NCBI GenBank assembly: GCA_002415855.1
Contig: DIAS01000194.1
Span: 1-6,135, forward strand
Length of the DNA: 6,135 nucleotides
Source: Bacteroidales bacterium UBA5072
GTDB lineage: Bacteria > Bacteroidota > Bacteroidia > Bacteroidales > UBA10428
Direction: 5' to 3'
Shown here: piece after piece, positions 1 to 6,135 of the stretch
How positions within the stretch are numbered: the first letter of the stretch is position 1
How the letters are laid out: each line of letters begins with the position of its first letter
The notes under the pieces: generated by a model
Databases searched by the model: none
Told to the model about the DNA's origin: nothing
The model's input: the letters and a program-made list of their open reading frames with translations, nothing else
Program-made: the position numbers and the translations under genes

Positions 1-389
1 ACAAAGGTCAGATCAACCTGGCCAACCGCGAAATAGATCCCGCCACAGGCACCCTGACCATGGAGGCCACGGTTCCCAACCCCGAAGAAACGGTAAGGCC
101 CGGCCAGTTTGCCAAAGTCAGGTTCACCACTGAGATCAGAAAAGGTGCCATGCTGATACCGCTACGTGCAGTTACGGAGTTGCAGGGAACTTACCAGGTT
201 TTCGTGGTGAACAGCGAGAACAAGGTTGAAGTTAAAATGGTTGAAGCCGGTCAGCAATATGGTGAATACTGGATCATCAATTCCGGTCTGGAACCCACAG
301 ATAAAGTCGCCTTGCTGGGTAATACGGCCATTAAGGTTAACAGTGTTGTTACGCCGGTGCCGGTGAAGGCTGATTCCACAAATATTTAA
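1..389 (+). CDS. RND efflux periplasmic adaptor (membrane fusion protein), C-terminal part
   Basis: This is the 3' end of a gene that begins before the window. The reading frame is open from position 3, and 128 residues are visible before the TAA at 387-389. The ATG at 60 is an internal methionine, because the frame upstream already encodes conserved family sequence. Residues 12-20 read IDPATGTLT and are followed by VPNPEETVRPGQFAKV, the hallmark of the beta-barrel domain of AcrA/MexA-type adaptors. The next stretch (IPLRAVTELQGTYQVFVV, then GLEPTDKVAL) matches the membrane-proximal domain that closes these proteins. In the family this periplasmic protein, usually lipid-anchored or membrane-anchored, links the RND pump to the outer-membrane channel. 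The signal peptide, hairpin and lipoyl domain lie outside the window. The pump gene starts 11 nt downstream, so the two are surely co-transcribed. The family call is strong; the substrate is unknown. Confidence 0.93.
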   Translation, partial: KGQINLANREIDPATGTLTMEATVPNPEETVRPGQFAKVRFTTEIRKGAMLIPLRAVTELQGTYQVFVVNSENKVEVKMVEAGQQYGEYWIINSGLEPTDKVALLGNTAIKVNSVVTPVPVKADSTNI

Positions 390-400
390 AAACCATCGCC

Positions 401-3400
401 ATGTCAGAATTTTTCGTAAGAAGACCTATTGTCGCGATGGTAATCTCCATCGTTATTGTGATCGTGGGGCTGGTAGCCATGAAATCACTACCCATATCAC
501 AATATCCGGAGATTACACCTCCTGAGGTTTTGATAACAACAACCTTTCAGGGAGCCAATGCACTCGACGTAGAGCAGGCTGTTGCCACCCCCATTGAGCA
601 AAAGGTAAACGGCGTGGAAGAGATGCTCTACATGAAATCGGTTAATGCCAGTGACGGTTCGCTGAGCCTTCGTGTCGCTTTTGAAGTAGGAACCGATCTG
701 GACAACGCCAACATGCTCACGGTAAACCGTGTGAATCAGGCTGAAGCCATTTTACCCAGTGAGGTAAAACAGTATGGTGTGGTCACCAAAAAGGCCCTTC
801 CTTTTCCCCTGATCATCGTATCGCTGCAGTCACCTAATGGCAGCTATGACAATAACTTCCTGTCAAATTATGCCAATATCAATGTGGTGGACGTTCTTTC
901 ACGTATACGGGGTGTTGGTGATGTGAAGCTGTTCGGAGGTGCTGATTACGCTATGCGGATCTGGGTCAGACCCGATGTAATAGCCAAGCTGGGACTTACC
1001 ATGAACGACCTGATCAGCGCTGTGAAACAACAGAACCAGATCAGTCCGGCCGGTAAATTTGGCGGCAATCCGGCACCTGCCGGAACGCAGTTTACCTACA
1101 CGGCCATGCTGCAGTCTCGTCTTGTTACGGTGGAAGAATTCGGGAATATAATCGTCCGTTCAAATCCCGACGGGTCGCAGGTGAGGCTTAAGGATGTGGC
1201 ACGACTGGAACTGGGCACGGAGAATTTTAACTCCATTGGCAAGGTGAACGGTAAACCGGGAGCAGCCATTGCCATCTTCCAGGTTCCGGGATCCAATGCA
1301 CTGGAAACCGCAGCAAATATTAAAAAAGCTATGGAAGAACTGTCGGCCCGGTTCCCCCAGGACCTGAAGTACAATGTGGTGCTCGATACTACGCTGGCTG
1401 TTTCAGAAGGGATCAGTGAGATCATAACCACCCTGTTTGAAGCAGTCGTTCTTGTCATCCTGGTTGTATTCATATTCTTGCAGAACTGGCGGGCAACCCT
1501 GATACCCTTGTTGACCGTTCCCGTTTCACTCATCGGTACCTTCATGGTGTTTCCCCTGCTCGGATTCTCCATAAACGTCCTTTCGCTGCTGGGTCTTGTA
1601 CTAGCCATTGGTATTGTTGTAGACGATGCCATTGTTGTGGTTGAAGCAGTTATGCACAATATCGAGCATGGTCTGAATCCCCGCGAAGCTACCCTGAAAG
1701 CCATGAAAGAGGTTTCCGGTCCTGTAGTTGCCATTGCCCTGATCCTGACCGCGGTATTTGTACCTGTGGCCGCCATGGGAGGCATAACCGGCAGGCTTTA
1801 CCAGCAGTTTGCCATCACCATTGCGATTTCCGTGCTGTTCTCTGCATTTAATGCATTGACATTAAGCCCGGCACTGAGTGCCCTGCTGCTGAAACCCGGG
1901 CAAAAGACCGGCGGAATCCTCGGAAAGTTTTACGACGGGTTCAACAGGGTTTTTGATAAATTCACAGGAGGATATATCAATGTGGTTTCGCACCTGCTGA
2001 AGAAACTCGCCAGGGTAGGGATCATGATCGGCGTGATCGTTGTTCTGATCGTGCTGCTGGGTAAAAACATACCAGGCGGCTTTGTTCCGGAGGAGGACCA
2101 GGGATATTTCCTGATCAACCTGAATCTGCCCGATGCAGCTTCGCTGCAAAGAACAGATTCCGTCATGGTTAAGATTGAGAAGATGCTAAGCAAAGAGGAA
2201 GGTATTGAATTTTATACCGGCATATCCGGATTCAGTCTGCTGACCAATACCTACAACTCCAACATCGGGTTCTTTTTTGTTTCGCTTAAGGAATGGAAGG
2301 AACGCGGAGATGAAACGGCAGAAGTCCTGATCCGGAAAATAAACAGGGAATTTATGACAAAACTTCCCGAAGCCACGGCAATGGCCTTCGGACCACCCCC
2401 TATTCAGGGCTTGGGAACGGCAGCCGGATTTTCAATGATGTTGCAGGACAGGGGCGGAAACAATCCGAAATACCTTTCTGAGCAGACTGCCAAGTTTATG
2501 CAGGCTGCCAGTGAGCGTCCGGAAATCGGCAGGATCTACAGCACTTTCCGTACCAATGTTCCGCAGATCTACCTGGATGTAGACCGTGACAAGGTATTCA
2601 AAATGGGATTGTCATTGCAGGATGTCAATACTTCCATCGGGGCAGCCTTCGGCGCTTCCTATATAAACGACTTCAACCGGTTCGGCCGGCAATACAAAGT
2701 TTTCCTGCAGGCAGAAGGAGATTACCGGGTTGACCCGAAAGATCTGAATAAGATCTTTGTCCGCGGATCATCCGGCAATATGGTGCCTTTGTCGGCCCTG
2801 GCCACGGTAAGGAGAACCACCGGACCGGAATTCAGCAACCGCTTTAACCTTTACCGTTCTGCAGAGCTGGGAGGTGCTCCGGCAGCGGGCTACAGTTCCG
2901 ATGAGGCCCTTACTGCACTGGAGGAGGTAGCCGCAAAGGTGCTTCCCAGGGATATGGGTTACGAGTGGGCCTACATGTCTTACCAGGAGAAAAAGGCCGC
3001 AGGAACCGGATCTGTTGTGTTCCTCATGGCCCTTGTATTTGTCTTTCTGATCCTGGCCGCACAATACGAAAGCTGGGCGCTGCCTTTCTCGGTGTTGCTC
3101 GGCACACCGTTTGCGGTATTCGGAGCATTTACGGGACTTTGGCTGGCGGGTCTTTTCATGCCCGGTTACGTAAATAATGTATTCGCCCAGATCGGTCTCG
3201 TGATGCTTATCGGACTGGCAGCCAAAAATGCAATTCTGATTGTTGAATTCGCAAAAGCCAACGTGGAAGCAGGGAAACCATTGATTGAATCTACGATAGA
3301 AGCAGCCAGGCTTCGTTTGCGTCCCATTCTCATGACTGCCTTTGCCTTTATACTCGGCGTGGTACCGCTTGTCCGGGCTGCCGGAGCCGGGGCAGAGGGG

Positions 3401-3535
3401 CGAAAGGTGATGGGGATGACCGTATTCAGCGGAATGCTTATTGCTACCATGTTGGGCGTTTTATTAATCCCAGCTTTATTTGTAATAATTGAAAAACTAA
3501 GCCACCGGAAAGCCAAGGAGGGGCAGAAATCATGA
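401..3535 (+). CDS. HAE1-family RND multidrug efflux pump, AcrB/MexB-like inner-membrane transporter
   Basis: Complete 1044-residue protein, the normal length for AcrB-like pumps, which export hydrophobic and amphiphilic compounds in exchange for protons. It starts with the classic N-terminus MSEFFVRRPIVAMVISI (first membrane helix, residues about 10-28) followed by LPISQYPEITPP. Two large periplasmic regions (about 30-335 and 560-865) separate two membrane bundles (about 336-555 and 866-1030). The proton-relay residues of AcrB are all present: D408 and D409 in GIVVDDAIVVVE, K942 in GLAAKNAILIVEF, R972, and T979 in RPILMT. Other family signatures are VPEEDQGYF (562-570), PPPIQGLGTAAGF (665-677) and AAQYESW (886-892). 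The start at 401 fits the AcrB N-terminus; no Shine-Dalgarno sequence precedes it, as is usual in Bacteroidota. The stop overlaps the start of the channel gene. Subfamily is confident; drug spectrum cannot be read from the sequence. Confidence 0.97.
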   Translation: MSEFFVRRPIVAMVISIVIVIVGLVAMKSLPISQYPEITPPEVLITTTFQGANALDVEQAVATPIEQKVNGVEEMLYMKSVNASDGSLSLRVAFEVGTDLDNANMLTVNRVNQAEAILPSEVKQYGVVTKKALPFPLIIVSLQSPNGSYDNNFLSNYANINVVDVLSRIRGVGDVKLFGGADYAMRIWVRPDVIAKLGLTMNDLISAVKQQNQISPAGKFGGNPAPAGTQFTYTAMLQSRLVTVEEFGNIIVRSNPDGSQVRLKDVARLELGTENFNSIGKVNGKPGAAIAIFQVPGSNALETAANIKKAMEELSARFPQDLKYNVVLDTTLAVSEGISEIITTLFEAVVLVILVVFIFLQNWRATLIPLLTVPVSLIGTFMVFPLLGFSINVLSLLGLVLAIGIVVDDAIVVVEAVMHNIEHGLNPREATLKAMKEVSGPVVAIALILTAVFVPVAAMGGITGRLYQQFAITIAISVLFSAFNALTLSPALSALLLKPGQKTGGILGKFYDGFNRVFDKFTGGYINVVSHLLKKLARVGIMIGVIVVLIVLLGKNIPGGFVPEEDQGYFLINLNLPDAASLQRTDSVMVKIEKMLSKEEGIEFYTGISGFSLLTNTYNSNIGFFFVSLKEWKERGDETAEVLIRKINREFMTKLPEATAMAFGPPPIQGLGTAAGFSMMLQDRGGNNPKYLSEQTAKFMQAASERPEIGRIYSTFRTNVPQIYLDVDRDKVFKMGLSLQDVNTSIGAAFGASYINDFNRFGRQYKVFLQAEGDYRVDPKDLNKIFVRGSSGNMVPLSALATVRRTTGPEFSNRFNLYRSAELGGAPAAGYSSDEALTALEEVAAKVLPRDMGYEWAYMSYQEKKAAGTGSVVFLMALVFVFLILAAQYESWALPFSVLLGTPFAVFGAFTGLWLAGLFMPGYVNNVFAQIGLVMLIGLAAKNAILIVEFAKANVEAGKPLIESTIEAARLRLRPILMTAFAFILGVVPLVRAAGAGAEGRKVMGMTVFSGMLIATMLGVLLIPALFVIIEKLSHRKAKEGQKS
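3515..3523 (+). promoter_or_regulatory. Ribosome binding site of the outer-membrane channel gene
   Basis: AAGGAGGGG lies 8 nt before the ATG at 3532, inside the last codons of the pump gene. It is a near-perfect anti-16S match and supports 3532 as the start. The ATGA overlap (3532-3535) of start and stop suggests translational coupling, so that channel and pump are made together. The other starts in this window lack such a motif. Confidence 0.6.
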
Positions 3536-4923
3536 GACGATTACTTCCATTACTGCTGACCTTTGCTGTGCTATCGGGTTGCATGGTCGGACCAAAATTT
3601 CAGAAATCGGAGTGGAAAACCGAAGCCAGATACCTATACAGCAAAGACACCACCAGCCATGATTCCATTACAACCCTGAAGTGGTGGGAAGTGTACCAGG
3701 ATACAGTTTTACAGTCACTGATCCGTACAGCGCTGGTTGAGAACCGCGACATGAAAATCGCTGCATCCAGGATTTTGGAATCGCAGTACAATGTCGGATA
3801 CAAAAAAGCTGATATTTTCCCTCAGATTGGCTATCAGGGAAATGCGAGCATCCTAAATAAGACCAACAGCGAAGCAGCTGAATCCGGAGTCCTGCTTCGT
3901 GATAGTTACATGGGCTTCGGTATGATGACCTGGGAGCTTGATTTCTGGGGAAAATACCGGCACGCCACCAAAGCCGCGAGAGCCCAGTTGCTTGCCTCAG
4001 AAGAATCCAGGAAACTGATCACCACCAGCCTGGTCGCCCAGGTTGCTTCGCTGTATTTCCAGCTTCGTGGGCTCGACCAGCAATTGGAAATTGCCAGGAG
4101 AACCCTCACCGTCAGAAGGGAGTCCACACGGATCATCACAGAACGGTTTACTGGAGGAGAAGTCGCAGAACTGGATAAATTCCAGGCCCAGTCGCAGGAG
4201 GCCGTTGCTGCAGCACTGGTTCCAAGCCTTGAAAGACAGGTTGCCCAGACAGAGAATGCCTTGAGCGTCTTGCTGGGAAGGAATCCGGGGTATGTTGAAA
4301 GAGGCCTTGACAATGTTTCTCAGGTATTCCCTCTTGCCATACCGGAAGGACTTCCTTCTCAATTGCTTGCACGCCGGCCCGATGTCAGGCAGGCAGAAGA
4401 CCAGTGGATTGCACAGAATGAACAGATCGGTGTTGCCCAGGCCATGCGCTTCCCGGCTATCAGCCTTACAGGGCTTTTTGGTGCCGCCAGTCAGGATCTT
4501 TCGGATATAACGGCAAGCGGATCGGTGATCAGTTATGCTGTGGGTTCGGTAACCGGTCCGTTGTTCTATTTTGGCAAAAATAAGCGCAGGGTTCAAATGG
4601 AACGGGAAAAAACCGAACAGGCCCGGCTGCAGTATGATAAAGCAGTTCTCAATGCCTTTGCAGAGGTTGAAAATGCACTGATTTCTACAGAAACCTACCG
4701 CCGCGAGTATGAGGCACGGAAGATGCAGGCCATGGCTTCAGGAGGAGCGGCCATGTTATCCCGGGAACGCTATGATTCGGGATATACCAATTACCTTGAG
4801 CTCCTGGAAAATGAACGCACGGAACTCGATGCCCAGTTGCTGGCAGCACAGGCGCTGCAATACCAGCTGCAGGCAACTGTACAGTTATACAAAGCACTAG
4901 GAGGAGGCTGGGAAATTCAGTAA
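3532..4923 (+). CDS. RND efflux outer-membrane channel lipoprotein, OprM/NodT family (TolC-like)
   Basis: Complete 463-residue protein of usual family length. Residues 1-16 form a lipoprotein signal peptide ending in the lipobox LSGC, with C17 as the lipidated cysteine, followed by MVGPKF as in many NodT-type channels. Two repeated outer-membrane-efflux domains follow, about residues 54-245 and 275-455. Each has the matching strand motif, WELDFWGKYR (134-143) and GPLFYFGKNKRR (342-353). The highly conserved GLPSQLLARRPDVRQAE spans 273-289, and the C-terminus ends in the family signature YKALGGGW. By family knowledge it forms a trimeric barrel plus periplasmic tunnel that docks onto the adaptor and pump encoded just upstream. 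Being last in the operon, with a 4-nt overlap with the pump gene and a terminator 22 nt after its stop, it completes the tripartite system. No odd feature was seen. Confidence 0.96.
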   Translation: MRRLLPLLLTFAVLSGCMVGPKFQKSEWKTEARYLYSKDTTSHDSITTLKWWEVYQDTVLQSLIRTALVENRDMKIAASRILESQYNVGYKKADIFPQIGYQGNASILNKTNSEAAESGVLLRDSYMGFGMMTWELDFWGKYRHATKAARAQLLASEESRKLITTSLVAQVASLYFQLRGLDQQLEIARRTLTVRRESTRIITERFTGGEVAELDKFQAQSQEAVAAALVPSLERQVAQTENALSVLLGRNPGYVERGLDNVSQVFPLAIPEGLPSQLLARRPDVRQAEDQWIAQNEQIGVAQAMRFPAISLTGLFGAASQDLSDITASGSVISYAVGSVTGPLFYFGKNKRRVQMEREKTEQARLQYDKAVLNAFAEVENALISTETYRREYEARKMQAMASGGAAMLSRERYDSGYTNYLELLENERTELDAQLLAAQALQYQLQATVQLYKALGGGWEIQ

Positions 4924-4944
4924 ATCTGCCTGGCCGATCTTCTT

Positions 4945-4981
4945 TAAAAAGAGGGTGTATCGTCGATGCACCCTCTTTTTA
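4945..4981 (+). terminator. Intrinsic terminator of the efflux operon (possibly bidirectional)
   Basis: A long inverted repeat starts 22 nt after the channel stop codon. The left arm (4946-4961) AAAAAGAGGGTGTATC pairs with the right arm (4965-4980), giving 16 pairs with one G-U wobble and a GTC loop. A further T-A pair is possible at 4945/4981. The right arm ends in five T and the left arm starts with five A, so the structure could stop transcription from either side, although both flanking genes are on the + strand. The GC-rich core is GAGGGTG/CACCCTC. Confidence 0.88.
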
Positions 4982-5026
4982 GTCAGCCCTGCATGATTCC
5001 ATCGGTACTGATAAATTCTTAATAGT

Positions 5027-5057
5027 TTGAAACTGAATTCCCTGCTTATCGTATAAT
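5027..5057 (+). promoter_or_regulatory. Possible promoter of the DUF3575-type gene
   Basis: TTGAAA (5027-5032) and TATAAT (5052-5057) are separated by 19 nt, 24 nt before the start codon at 5082. The spacing is longer than the classical 17 nt. The Bacteroidota pattern (TTTG, then TAnnTTTG) is met only in part: TTTG at 5026-5029 and TATAATCG at 5052-5059. A promoter is expected here because a strong terminator lies upstream, but the exact boxes are uncertain. Confidence 0.35.
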
Positions 5058-5081
5058 CGACAATACCAAAACAAAAACCAA

Positions 5082-5630
5082 ATGAAAAGAATAATCTTGT
5101 TGGTGGCACTGATGTTTGCCGGCTTGTTTCAGCTGGCACATGCCCAGGATAAAAAGAACGCGATCAAACTGAACCTGTTGAGTCCTTTTATCAAAACATT
5201 TAACCTGGCCTATGAAAGGACATTGAATGAGAACATGGGCCTTGTGGTTCATGCCTATTATACAGGCTATTCCAATAAGGAGGAAGATCCGCAGACCAAA
5301 ACAGATGGATTTGGGATAATTCCCGAGTTCAGGTTGTATGTGTCAGAAAAGAAAAATGCCCCGGCCGGATTCTTTGTTGCCCCCTTTATCCGGTTCGATA
5401 AATTTGATGTTACCGATGCCTATGAAGATGGAACTGTAAACACAGGCACTTATTCCGACTTCGGAGCAGGCCTGCTGATCGGGCATCAGTCTGTTTTCAG
5501 CAATATCATCAGTCTTGAGGCATACATCGGCCCCCAGTATGTTTTCGGTAAGGAGGAAGGAGATATTGAAACACCGAAATTGAGCGGTGTACTCCCCCGT
5601 GGCGGCATAACGGTCGGAATTTTATTTTGA
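5082..5630 (+). CDS. Secreted DUF3575-type protein, probable outer-membrane beta-barrel
   Basis: A 182-residue protein with a clear Sec signal peptide: positive MKR, hydrophobic core at residues 4-18, and a likely cleavage after AHA at 21/22 leaving QDKKN. The mature part begins AIKLNLLSPFIKTFNLAYERTL, the pattern I recognise from the DUF3575 family of Bacteroidota. It then shows alternating polar and hydrophobic stretches typical of beta strands, for example GFFVAPFIRFDKF (97-109), GAGLLIGHQ (128-136), SLEAYIGPQY (144-153) and RGGITVGILF (173-182). The last residue is phenylalanine, as in many outer-membrane barrels. About 160 mature residues would suit a small eight-strand barrel. The function of this family is not known to me. 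The start at 5082 is preceded by an A-rich leader without a Shine-Dalgarno motif and gives the full signal peptide. It is separated from the efflux operon by a terminator, so joint function is not implied. Confidence 0.85.
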   Translation: MKRIILLVALMFAGLFQLAHAQDKKNAIKLNLLSPFIKTFNLAYERTLNENMGLVVHAYYTGYSNKEEDPQTKTDGFGIIPEFRLYVSEKKNAPAGFFVAPFIRFDKFDVTDAYEDGTVNTGTYSDFGAGLLIGHQSVFSNIISLEAYIGPQYVFGKEEGDIETPKLSGVLPRGGITVGILF

Positions 5631-5640
5631 CCGGATTTTC
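5611..5640 (+). terminator. Possible weak terminator at the end of the DUF3575-type gene
   Basis: CGGTCGGAA (5611-5619) can pair with TTTTGACCG (5625-5633) around a 5-nt loop, with two G-U pairs. GATTTTC follows, and a run of seven T lies at 5643-5649. The hairpin covers the stop codon of the gene (5628-5630). It is weaker than the structure at 4945-4981, and read-through into the next gene is possible. Confidence 0.35.
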
Positions 5641-5660
5641 AGTTTTTTTGGCACAACCGG

Positions 5661-5691
5661 TTTTATCCTGACTTAAATGCGGGTATCTTTA
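5661..5691 (+). promoter_or_regulatory. Possible Bacteroidota-type promoter of the DUF1080 lipoprotein gene
   Basis: TATCTTTA (5684-5691) matches the Bacteroidota -7 box TAnnTTTG except for the last base. TTTT (5661-5664) lies 19 nt upstream, where TTTG is expected. Transcription would start only about 15 nt before the ATG at 5712, giving a very short leader. Assigned by pattern only. Confidence 0.35.
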
Positions 5692-5711
5692 AGGTAATAA
5701 AACAAAACCTT

Positions 5712-6135
5712 ATGAGACCACATTTATTTCTGATGGCCCTGACTGTCCTTTGGGCGTGTAAACCAACACCCAGGCTGGCAGCAGATGCTCAATGGAAGCA
5801 ATTGTTTAACGGGAAGGACTTTTCCGGCTGGGATATCAAAATCTCCGGTTTCCCGCTGAATGAGAATTATAAGGATATCTTCAGCGTAAAGGACGGCATT
5901 CTGAAAGTTTCTTACAGCAAACTCGACAGCTTCAGGGGTGAATTCGGACATATTTTCTACAAACAGAAGTTCTCGCATTACAAGCTAAGGGTGGAATACC
6001 GGTTTACCGGAGAGCAGTGTCCGGGCGGACCGGGATGGGCTATTCGCAACAGCGGAGCGATGCTGCATTCACAATCAGCTGAAAGTATGGGCCTCGACCA
6101 GGATTTCCCAGTTTCCATCGAGGCGCAGTTCCTGG
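5712..6135 (+). CDS. DUF1080 / 3-keto-disaccharide hydrolase family lipoprotein, N-terminal part
   Basis: The gene is open to the window edge; 141 residues are visible, probably a little over half of a typical protein of this family. Residues 1-15 form a short signal peptide with lipobox LWAC, and C16 would be lipidated, so an envelope location is likely. The domain starts at WKQLFNGKDFSGWDI (28-42), the recognised opening of the DUF1080 family (concanavalin A-like jelly-roll fold). It continues with FSVKDGILKVSY (57-68), GHIFYKQKFSHYKLRVEYRF (79-98) and RNSGAMLHSQ (112-121), followed by DFPVSIEAQF (131-140). These are conserved family blocks. Members studied elsewhere cleave 3-keto-glycosides after a sugar oxidoreductase has oxidised the sugar; whether this one does is inference. 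The ATG at 5712 is chosen because it gives the complete signal peptide; the next methionine (5733) would cut it. An A-rich leader precedes it and no Shine-Dalgarno motif is seen. Confidence 0.9.
   Translation, partial: MRPHLFLMALTVLWACKPTPRLAADAQWKQLFNGKDFSGWDIKISGFPLNENYKDIFSVKDGILKVSYSKLDSFRGEFGHIFYKQKFSHYKLRVEYRFTGEQCPGGPGWAIRNSGAMLHSQSAESMGLDQDFPVSIEAQFL

Noticed and set aside
60..62. ATG at 60 as the start of a separate small gene
   Set aside because: The same frame is open upstream and encodes the conserved adaptor sequence IDPATGTLT directly before this methionine.
1096..1785. Long open frame of 229 codons on the - strand inside the pump gene
   Set aside because: It lies fully opposite a strongly conserved coding region. 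The translation is low-complexity (rich in Thr, Ser, Met, Arg), lacks any recognisable domain, and mirrors the codon bias of the + strand.
3997..4596. Open frame of 199 codons on the - strand inside the channel gene
   Set aside because: It is opposite a clear OprM/NodT protein and shows no family motif, signal peptide or plausible initiation context.
4897..5139. 80-codon - strand frame across the intergenic region
   Set aside because: It runs through the terminator hairpin and into the signal-peptide region of the next gene, and its translation resembles no protein family known to me.
5630..5661. ACCGG/CCGGT inverted repeat as a terminator or operator
   Set aside because: Only five pairs around a loop of 22 nt; the overlapping hairpin at 5611-5633 is the better candidate.
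1..6135. Mobile element, CRISPR array, tRNA or rRNA, or a novel defence system
   Set aside because: No direct-repeat array, transposase or integrase motif, or conserved RNA sequence was recognised by eye. Nearly all bases belong to known envelope gene families.

Overview
The window looks like a piece of a Bacteroidota chromosome. This is inferred from protein families typical of that phylum (a DUF3575-type outer-membrane protein and a DUF1080 lipoprotein), from A-rich leaders without Shine-Dalgarno sequences before most starts, and from moderate GC content. Genus cannot be told from the sequence. All convincing genes lie on the + strand and no obvious frameshift was seen in them.

Positions 1-4923 hold the distal part of a tripartite RND multidrug-efflux operon: the 3' end of the periplasmic adaptor gene (to 389), a complete HAE1-type (AcrB/MexB-like) inner-membrane pump (401-3535), and a complete OprM/NodT-type outer-membrane channel lipoprotein (3532-4923). 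The genes are tightly packed: 11 nt between adaptor and pump, and an ATGA overlap between pump and channel, with a strong Shine-Dalgarno sequence inside the end of the pump gene. Together they would form a proton-driven envelope-spanning pump. A long symmetrical hairpin with a T-run (4945-4981) closes the operon.

Positions 5082-5630 encode a small secreted, probably outer-membrane beta-barrel protein of the DUF3575 type, preceded by a possible promoter. A weak hairpin at its stop codon may terminate it. From 5712 to the window end runs the N-terminal part of a lipoprotein of the 3-keto-disaccharide hydrolase (DUF1080) family, cut by the window edge. These last two genes appear to be separate transcription units with no visible functional link to the efflux operon.

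No RNA gene, mobile element, CRISPR array, long repeat or previously undescribed system was found. The region reads as ordinary core or accessory envelope genes, and the findings below are modest.
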